DNA from: JACKII01 sp965202745
Lineage (GTDB): Bacteria; Pseudomonadota; Alphaproteobacteria; Bin95
Length of the DNA: 64,000 nucleotides
Direction: 5' to 3'
Assembly: GCA_965202745.1 (NCBI GenBank)
Contig: CBDBCB010000003.1
Location: 13,439-77,438 of the forward strand
Of this stretch, positions 57,793-64,000 are shown piece after piece. Position 1 is the stretch's first letter; every line of letters begins with the position of its first letter. The position numbers and the translations under genes are program-made. The notes under the pieces were generated by a model, which saw only the letters and a list, made by a program, of their open reading frames with translations, was not told the DNA's origin and searched no databases.

Positions 57793-58675
57793 ATGCGTTT
57801 CGGGGTCCATTTGGTAGCCGCTGGGCAAATGATCGAAGGCGACAGCATCGCCCGCGTTGCCATGCGGGCCGAGGAGCTAGGCTACGATTCGCTCTGGGTA
57901 TCCGACCATATCGTCTTCCCGACCGAACTAACCTCGCCCTATCCCTACTCGCCCGACGGCAAGCTGCCGCTCGATCCCAACAACCCGCTGCTGGAGCCGT
58001 TCACCGTACTCGCCTATGCCGCGGCCGTTACCAAGCGGGTCAAGATCGGCACCAACGTCATCATCATGCCCTACCGCGACCCGATCATTACGGCGAAGAT
58101 CGTTTCCTTCCTGGATGTGCTCTCGAATGGGCGCTTCATATTCGGGGTCGGAATCGGTTGGCTGGAGGAGGAGTTCCGGGCACTACGCCAGGAGAAGAAG
58201 CACCGGGTCCCACAAACCAAAGAAGCCCTGGAGGCGATGATCGCCTGCTGGACCCAGGACACTTCTGAGTACCACGGCAGGTTCTATGACTTCGCCGACA
58301 TCAAGTTCTCGCCCAAGCCCCGGCAGAAGCCCTACCCGCCCATCTGGTTCGGTGGCACCACCATGCCGGCGTTGCGGCGGGCGGTAGAGCTTGGCAGCGG
58401 CTGGCATTCGGTCTGGGAGACGCCGGAAGAGGTGGCGGAAAAGGTCCGTGTCCTCCGCCAGCTTTGCGCCGAAGCTGGCGGAGGATTTCGACCAGTTCGA
58501 GATCACCATCAACGTCAACAACAAGGTGCCCCTCACCCCCGACTTGGTGAAGCAGTATGCTGATGCGGGTGTCAGCATGATGTTCATGCCCCGCTCCTTC
58601 CACGCCAATGCCAACGGCATGCTGGAGGCGATGGAGACGTTTGAGCACGACGTGATCAGACTGTATGGCGGCTAA
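57793..58675 (+). pseudogene. LLM-class F420-dependent oxidoreductase, frameshifted
   Basis: MRFGVHLVAAGQMIEGDSIARVAMRAEELGYDSLWVSDHIVFPTEL is a TIGR03619-type start, followed by FGVGIGWLEEEFRAL and KPYPPIWFGGTTMPALRRAVELGSGWHSV. A one-base shift near 58475-58490 (inside the hairpin CTCCGCCAGC / GCTGGCGGAG) separates the last ~65 residues (DFDQFEITINVNNKVPL to ETFEHDVIRLYGG). It stands 165 bp before the FbiC-type gene on the same strand. The cofactor is inferred from context. Confidence 0.85.
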
Positions 58676-58840
58676 CAGGCCGACTCCATAAATTGACGAA
58701 CCCGGCGTTCTTCGCCAAACTGCCGGGCGAATACCGCGATGCGGTCCCGGATACATGCCGGGGCAGGTTGTCCTGAAGAGGTGGACCTGCACACAAATAG
58801 CGGGCGCGAGGCGCTCAGTAACCGTTTTGGTGACACCATC

Positions 58841-61297
58841 ATGCACGCCGACTTGATCGCCGTTGCCCGCTCTGGCACGCGCCTGGACAACGGCCAAGCC
58901 CTCCGCCTGGCTGATTGCAATGACCTGCCGCTGCTGACCGAAGCCGCGGCCCATCTGCGCGACCAGGGCTTTGGCTCGCTGGTCACCTACAGCCGCAAGG
59001 TCTTCCTGCCGCTGACGCACCTATGCCGCGATGTCTGCCACTATTGCACCTTCGCCCAGGCGCCCAGGAACCTGACCCAGGCCTTCATGACCATCGAGCA
59101 GGTGCTCGATGTCGCCCGCCAGGGCGCCGCCATGGGCTGCAAGGAAGCGCTGTTCACCCTCGGCGATCAGCCCGAAGCCCGCTACAACCTCGCCCGCGAG
59201 GAGTTGGAGCGCATGGGTTATGCCTCCACCCTCGACTACCTGCGCGCCTGCGCTGAAGCTGTCTTCAACGAGACCGGCATCATTCCCCACCTGAATCCCG
59301 GCGTGATGACTCGCGCGCAGATCGAGATCCTGCGCCCGGTCGCGGCCTCTATGGGCATTATGGTGGAGAGCCTTTCCGACCGTCTGACCGAGAAAGGCAT
59401 GCCACATTATGGCTCGCCCGACAAAGTCCCGGCCCAGCGTATCGCCACCCTGCGCGCGGCGGGTGAGGCCAAGGTTTCCTTCACCACCGGCATCCTGATC
59501 GGCATCGGCGAGACACGGGCGGAGCGCATCGAATCCCTGCTCGCCATCCGCGATATTCAGGACGAGTTCAGACACATCCAGGAGATCATCGTCCAGAACT
59601 TCCGGGCCAAGCCGGGCACCAAGATGCACGACGCGCCCGATCCCTCGCTGGAGGAACTGCTCTGGACCATTGCCGTTGCACGCCTGATTTTTGGGGCGGA
59701 GATGAGCGTGCAGGCGCCGCCGAACCTCTCCCCCGACGGGCTGCAACCCATTGTGGACGCCGGCATCAATGACTGGGGCGGCGTCTCGCCCCTCACCCCG
59801 GATTTCGTCAATCCGGAAGCGCCCTGGCCTCACCTGGACAAGCTCTCGGACGATACCGCCGCCTGCGGCAAGCATCTGGTGGAGCGCCTGACGGTCTACC
59901 CCAAATATGCCCAGCGCGCGGCAACTTGGGTCGATAAGAACCTGCTGACCGCCATCCTGCACGCGACCGACGCCGACGGCTTCCCGCGTACGGACACTTG
60001 GTCTACCGGCACGCCAAGCGATCCGCCCGCCAGCGATATGCAATGGCTGGAGGAGCCGCAGCAGGCCTCCCCGCGCATCGCCGCCATCCTGGAGAAGCCC
60101 TTCCGCGGCGAGCGCCTGGACGAGGCGGAGATCACCACCCTGTTCCAGGCCCGCGGGCCGGATATGGGCGCAGTGGCCCAGGCCGCCGACCGCCTGCGCC
60201 GCCAAGTGATGGGCGACGAGGTCACCTACGTCGTTAACCGCAACATCAACTACACCAACGTCTGCTACTTCAAATGCCAGTTCTGCGCCTTTTCCAAGGG
60301 CAAGCTGACGGAGAACCTGCGCGGCGATCCTTATGTGGTGCCGCTTGACGAGATCAAGCGCCGGGTCACCGAAGCCTGGGACCGCGGCGCGACGGAGGTC
60401 TGCATGCAGGGCGGCATCCATCCCGCCTATACCGGCCAGACCTATCTGGACATCTGCCGCGCGGTGAAAGACGCCCAGCCGCACATGCACGTGCACGCCT
60501 TCTCGCCGTTGGAGGTATTCCAGGGGGCGGAGACGCTGGGGCGGCCCCTGCGTGAGTACCTTCAGGACCTGAAGCATGCCGGCCTCGACACCCTGCCCGG
60601 CACGGCAGCCGAACTGCTCGACGACGAGGTCCGCACCATCCTCTGCCCGGATAAGCTGACGACCCAGCTCTGGCTGGACGGCATGCGGGCGGCACACGAG
60701 GTTGGCTTCAAGACCACGGCTACCGTGATGTACGGCCACGTGGAGCGGCCGGAGCATTGGGCGCGCCACCTGCTGCGCCTGCGCGATCTCCAGGCGGAGA
60801 CCGGCGGCTTTACTGAGTTCGTGCCCCTGCCCTTCGTCGCGCACGAGGCCCCGATCTACCTGAAGGGCCTCGCCCGCCCCGGCCCGACCTTCCGGGAGGC
60901 AGTGCTGATGCACGCGGTCGCCCGGCTGGCACTCTACCCGGGGTTCGAGAGCATCCAGACAAGCTGGGTCAAGATGGGCGAAGAAGGCGTGGCTGCGGCA
61001 TTGAATGCCGGCGCCAACGACCTTGGCGGCACCCTGATGAACGAGAGCATCACCCGCGCCGCCGGTGCCGCTCACGGCGAGGAGTGGCCGCCAAGCCAGA
61101 TGGAGCACGTCATCCGCGGCATTGCCCGCCAGCCAGTCCAGCGCACCACCGACTACGGCACCCCGCCGGAGACCCAGATGCGCCGCTCCAAGCAGGCTGC
61201 CCCACTCACCGACGTGGTCAACCCGCTTGCCCGCGATTATGCACGCGAGGATACAGACGGGAAGCGGACACTGGTAAGGCCGGGCATGAGCGCCTAA
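58841..61297 (+). CDS. fbiC: F420 chromophore synthase, CofG-CofH fusion (FbiC type)
   Basis: A fused 7,8-didemethyl-8-hydroxy-5-deazariboflavin (Fo) synthase. The N-terminal CofG half has YSRKVFLPLTHLCRDVCHYC with radical-SAM CxxxCxxC (CRDVCHYC). The C-terminal CofH half has NYTNVCYFKCQFCAFSKGKL with a second CxxxCxxC (CYFKCQFC), then MQGGIHPAYTGQTYLD. The order CofG then CofH matches actinobacterial FbiC. A start at 58739 would give 852 residues, but the residues before 58841 look non-coding. Frame intact; both clusters complete. Other F420 genes (CofC/D/E equivalents) are not in the window. Confidence 0.93.
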   Translation: MHADLIAVARSGTRLDNGQALRLADCNDLPLLTEAAAHLRDQGFGSLVTYSRKVFLPLTHLCRDVCHYCTFAQAPRNLTQAFMTIEQVLDVARQGAAMGCKEALFTLGDQPEARYNLAREELERMGYASTLDYLRACAEAVFNETGIIPHLNPGVMTRAQIEILRPVAASMGIMVESLSDRLTEKGMPHYGSPDKVPAQRIATLRAAGEAKVSFTTGILIGIGETRAERIESLLAIRDIQDEFRHIQEIIVQNFRAKPGTKMHDAPDPSLEELLWTIAVARLIFGAEMSVQAPPNLSPDGLQPIVDAGINDWGGVSPLTPDFVNPEAPWPHLDKLSDDTAACGKHLVERLTVYPKYAQRAATWVDKNLLTAILHATDADGFPRTDTWSTGTPSDPPASDMQWLEEPQQASPRIAAILEKPFRGERLDEAEITTLFQARGPDMGAVAQAADRLRRQVMGDEVTYVVNRNINYTNVCYFKCQFCAFSKGKLTENLRGDPYVVPLDEIKRRVTEAWDRGATEVCMQGGIHPAYTGQTYLDICRAVKDAQPHMHVHAFSPLEVFQGAETLGRPLREYLQDLKHAGLDTLPGTAAELLDDEVRTILCPDKLTTQLWLDGMRAAHEVGFKTTATVMYGHVERPEHWARHLLRLRDLQAETGGFTEFVPLPFVAHEAPIYLKGLARPGPTFREAVLMHAVARLALYPGFESIQTSWVKMGEEGVAAALNAGANDLGGTLMNESITRAAGAAHGEEWPPSQMEHVIRGIARQPVQRTTDYGTPPETQMRRSKQAAPLTDVVNPLARDYAREDTDGKRTLVRPGMSA

Positions 61298-61337
61298 CTC
61301 ACCCGCAAACCATACCGCAGCAACGGTTAAAACCAGG

Positions 61338-61586
61338 TTAACCGCCCGCCGTTCGCCGCTCCCACGCTGCCCAATCCAGCCGCCTCACCACATAATGCAG
61401 GTCGGAAAGGATCTGTTCGTGCCGCGGCTGGAGCTTGATCTGCCCCGATTTCTATCGGGAGATCGTCTCCTTGGAAACATCCGCGACATTGGCGATGTCC
61501 GTCCCCTTCATCCCGCCTTCGGCCTGAAGGTTGTCGAGATACTGCACGATGGGGCTTCGCTCAGCAGCAGGCGCTGCACCACTCAT
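61338..61586 (-). pseudogene. Xre/MbcA-ParS-type antitoxin fragment with amber codon
   Basis: IVQYLDNLQAEGGMKGTDIANVADVSKETISR carries a helix-turn-helix like those of MbcA/ParS/Xre-type antitoxins. It is interrupted by TAG at ~61455-61457 and continues in the same frame (KSGQIKLQPRHEQILSDLHYVVRRLD). Related proteins have Trp at the stop position (SRWKSG), consistent with TGG to TAG. The C-terminal toxin-binding domain is missing, and no RES/ParT toxin gene is adjacent. Family assignment is from motif resemblance only. Confidence 0.55.
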
Positions 61587-61685
61587 GTCGGCAATCCTCT
61601 GATTCGCTTGCCTTTCAAATAGGCGCTGCATTCCTGCTTCACCAACTCGTTCTGTGAAACAGGAGTGCAAACCTCTGTCTGGCCC

Positions 61686-62540
61686 CTAAACCGGCTTATC
61701 CCCCACCATCTGCACCCGGTGCATCTTGCGCCACTGGCCTTTGTAGTCGTGCTGGGCGATGTGCAGGACGCAGCGGTTGTCCCAGACGGCAACGCTGCCA
61801 TTCTCCCAGCGGAAGCGGCAGGTAAGCTCCGGCCGGGTCGCGTGCTTCTCCAGGAAATTCAGCCAGGGCAGGCTTTCCTCCCGCGTCATGCCATCGAAAT
61901 TCTGGGGGTAGGAGCGGTTGACGAACAGGCCCTTCCGCCCCGTCTCCGGATGGGTGCACACCACCGGGTGCATGGCCTTGGTCTCTACCCAGGTATTATC
62001 CCAACGGCTGACCGACGTGCGGCCTGTCAGCCGGTCATAGGCCTTCGGCCCAGCCACGCGGATGTCGGAATGCAAGGAGGTCATGCCATCCAGGATTTCC
62101 TTCATTCCGTCCGACAGAGTCTCGAACGCCATGTACTGGTTGGCAAACAGCGTGTCGCCGCCGACGGGCGGCACTTCTACCGCATAGAGCACGGCGGCGC
62201 TGGGCGGCTCCGGCATGCAGGAGGTATCCGCGTGCCAGTCCTCGCCGACAATCCTGGTGTCGTCCGGCCCGGTATAGACCCGCACAATATCAGGCTCGTT
62301 ATCCTGGGGGATGAAGTTCGGATGCCGGAACAGCGGTGCGAACCGCTGGCCGAACGCCTTCAGCTGCTGGTCGTCCAGGCTCTAATCCCGGAAAAAGATT
62401 ACCAGATGCTTGTGCCAGGCGGCTTTGATCTCAGCGAAAACCTCATCGGACAGCTGGTTAATATCGACACCATGTATCTCCGCACCGATCGAACCGGCGA
62501 TGGGGCGGACTTCAATATGCTCGAAACCGTCTAACGGCAT
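61686..62540 (-). pseudogene. TauD/TfdA-family dioxygenase with in-frame amber codon
   Basis: An Fe(II)/2-oxoglutarate dioxygenase: MPLDGFEHIEVRPIAGSIGAEIHG, then KHLVIFFRD, a TAG, and SLDDQQLKAFGQRFAPLF continuing in the same frame to 61686. HxD is in EDWHADTSCM and the distal His in NRCVLHIAQHDYKGQWRKMHRV. The intact paralogue at 29.9 kb reads FCFRDQDLSPAEF there, so the stop falls at a conserved Gln (CAG to TAG). The start 62540 has GGAGG upstream. Without suppression the product is a ~50-residue fragment. Confidence 0.88.
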
Positions 62541-62599
62541 GGGCTGTGTTCCTCCGTTTGCTTGGCTATAGTGAGATGGAAACGCAACCGGAGTGCAAA

Positions 62600-63130
62600 A
62601 TGGCAAACGCCGAAAAAGCTGCCTAACCCAATTGGCGCGAGGAAATTTACCAGGCTCTGAAAGAGCTTGAGATCAAGCAGGTTCACTACGTACCAGACGC
62701 CGGGCACAGCCACGTCATCGACAAATGCCTCGCCGATCCTGAAATCGAAGCCGGCATGCTGGCGAACGAGTTCGAAAGCGTCGGCGTCTGCTGCGGCGCG
62801 TGGCTCAGCGGTTAGCGGACGGCGATGCTGATGCAGTCCTCTGGCATCGGCAACATCACTCACGCCATGGGCCTGGCCACCTTCGGGCGCTTCCCCTTCT
62901 TCGCGGTCATTACCATGCGCGGCGAGTGGGGTGAGTTTAACCCCTGGCAGTTGCATGGTGGCCAGTCGGCGGAGAAGATGCTGGAGGCGGCAGGCGTCGT
63001 CACCATGCGTGCCAACTATGCGCACGAGGTCGCCGACATGGTGCTGGCGGGCGCGCGGCTCGCCTTCAATTCCTATTGCCCCGTGGCGGTGCTGATCGGT
63101 CAGCGCGTCATCGGCGCGAAGGTTTTTTAA
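62600..63130 (+). pseudogene. TPP-enzyme alpha subunit (sulfopyruvate/phosphonopyruvate decarboxylase type), two in-frame stops
   Basis: WREEIYQALKELEIKQVHYVPDAGHSHVIDKCL, NEFESVGVCCGAWLSG, LMQSSGIGNITHAM and FFAVITMRGEWGEFNPWQ are typical of the N-terminal (PYR) half of split pyruvate-decarboxylase-like enzymes; the Glu in NEFES is the cofactor-activating residue. A TAA at 62624-62626 and a TAG at 62813-62815 break the frame. The second sits in SG*RTAMLMQSS, where relatives have Gln. Paired with the damaged beta subunit that follows. Confidence 0.85.
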
Positions 63131-63153
63131 CAAACGCCGCCTACCAACAAAGC

Positions 63154-63223
63154 CCTTCACCTTGAGCCTGTCGAAAGGCGAAGGGTTGAGCAGAGCGCCT
63201 TCCCCTTCGACAAGCTCAGGGTG
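63154..63223. repeat. Imperfect hairpin of the GAGCCTGTCGAA type
   Basis: CACCTTGAGCCTGTCGAA and its loosely complementary CTTCGACAAGCTCAGGGTG form a long imperfect stem between the two TPP-enzyme subunit genes. Related to the perfect hairpin at 30825-30886. Confidence 0.8.
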
Positions 63224-63260
63224 ATGGCTCTTTTAGGACAGAGACATCGGATAACACGCA

Positions 63261-63731
63261 ATGCCAGATAATCTTCTTCCCCGCCGCCCCGCCATCCACC
63301 AGCTACTGGAAGGGCGCACGGACAATCTGCTGATCGTTGCGGGCCTCGGCTCCGCCATATGGGACGCGGAACTGATGATGGGCCTCTACGCCCTGCCGAC
63401 CGTCGCCGTGCGCCGCCCCTCCAACCTCTCCATCGTCTGCATCGACAACGAGCGCTTTGGCGAGACCGGCCGCCAGGTCTCCCATACGGCGGAGGGTGTC
63501 AATCTTGCTGGCATCGCCCGCGCCAGCGGCTTCCCTCACGTGCTGGAGGTGCACAACCAAACGGGTGTCGACGCGCTCCGCACCGCCGTCCACCGGGCGG
63601 AAGGCCCCCTGTTCGCCGTGATCAAGGTCTCCAGCGACATGCCCCCCGTGGTCATGCCTATCCGCGACGCCTCCATCGGCAAATCCCGCTTCCGCGAAGC
63701 CCTGCTGGGCGAGCGGGGACTGAAGGAGTAG
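63261..63731 (+). pseudogene. TPP-enzyme beta subunit lacking the cofactor-binding GDG region
   Basis: The C-terminal (PP) half of a split TPP decarboxylase: LIVAGLGSAIWDA is followed directly by ELMMGLYALPTVAVRRPSNLSIVCIDNERFGETGRQV. In relatives ~45 residues lie between these blocks and end in the GDG that begins the thiamine-diphosphate/Mg motif (GDG...N). Here the frame is uninterrupted but the segment is gone, joined at ~63369. NERFGETG is kept. It should not bind cofactor. With the broken alpha subunit the whole enzyme is dead. Confidence 0.75.
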
Positions 63732-63978
63732 GGGCAACAAGCCCCTCCTCCATATCTTTACCGCCGCCCCGGACTTGGTTCGGACCCAACTCCAGAGGCC
63801 TTCCCCAATAGGTGTCAGGCGCTTCGGGCCAGCTGTCTCTGGAATGGGTCTGACCTTCGTCAGGAAATGGAGTGATGGGGGAAGAAACTTGCTCCCAACT
63901 TGTCCGCATCTGGTTTCGCCACTAACCTCGACCGGCGGATCCCAATCAGGGAATGCAAACCGCAGTTGGAGGTTTGGC

Positions 63979-64000
63979 CATGGACATCATCGGAGAGACC
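63979..64000 (+). CDS. Start of an unidentified gene at the window edge
   Basis: ATGGACATCATCGGAGAGACC is preceded by TTGGAGG at a normal distance, so a gene probably begins here. Only seven codons (MDIIGET) are visible, too few to identify. The gap 63732-63978 holds no recognised gene. Confidence 0.35.

Noticed and set aside
59021..61108. A 695-codon open frame antisense to the F420 gene, and similar long antisense frames at 20475-21935, 47745-49169, 41700-42536 and 53569-54891
   Set aside because: They mirror GC-rich real genes, have low-complexity Arg/His/Val-rich translations, and show no family motifs or ribosome sites.
62813..62815. TAG read as Gln (recoded genetic code)
   Set aside because: Other genes in the window use TAG, TAA and TGA as normal stops, one stop replaces Trp, and nothing indicates a suppressor tRNA here. 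Mutation is simpler.
62600..63731. The TPP-enzyme pair as coenzyme M synthesis linked to the nearby F420 gene
   Set aside because: The subunits match a broad decarboxylase family, both are damaged, and no other coenzyme M genes are present; adjacency alone is not evidence.

Overview
The window looks like the chromosome of a GC-rich Gram-negative alphaproteobacterium, probably near the Rhodospirillales. The evidence is a der-bamB-yfgM-type block (11.8-15.3 kb), a DUF2794 gene (15.6 kb), an outer-membrane porin and uvrB. This placement is inferred from gene content only.

Layout. 0-9 kb: the end of a type I methyltransferase gene, then disrupted genes (katG, a VOC fragment, an RTX-like gene, an NAD-binding/SAF oxidoreductase, an adenylation-thiolation-thioesterase NRPS-like gene). 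9-16 kb: an LLM flavoprotein, a nitroreductase, a dipeptidase, the conserved der block and DUF2794. 16-21 kb: a DUF4347 surface-protein gene cut by an insertion-sequence complex (two IS256-family fragments plus one IS3-family element) that also cuts an SDR gene. 21-36 kb: uvrB, a broken porin, ECF sigma/anti-sigma remnants, several dioxygenases and small-molecule enzymes, an IS481-family element and a deletion junction. 36-57 kb: a mostly intact catabolic stretch (HyuA, acyl-CoA dehydrogenase, hydroxyacid dehydrogenase plus HpcH-type aldolase, epoxide hydrolase, amidohydrolase, CoA transferase) and a glyoxylate group (malate synthase, IclR regulator, GlcF). 57-64 kb: a frameshifted LLM oxidoreductase next to an intact CofG-CofH (FbiC-type) fusion for the F420 deazaflavin chromophore, then four dead or damaged genes.

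The dominant signal is gene decay. About 20 of some 57 non-transposase protein genes are damaged. Lesions include one-base frameshifts, many in G/C runs and possibly sequencing errors. Others are not easily explained that way: insertion-sequence truncations, internal deletions, a 126-bp in-frame tandem duplication and in-frame stops at conserved codons. Core genes (der, bamB, uvrB, malate synthase, cold shock) are intact. This fits early genome erosion with active insertion sequences, as in a recently host-restricted lineage, but a single window cannot prove it.

Other points: three copies of a dispersed hairpin element abut genes, and a shared TTCCA-N5-TGGAA palindrome precedes malate synthase and an amidohydrolase. 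No tRNA, rRNA or CRISPR array was recognised.
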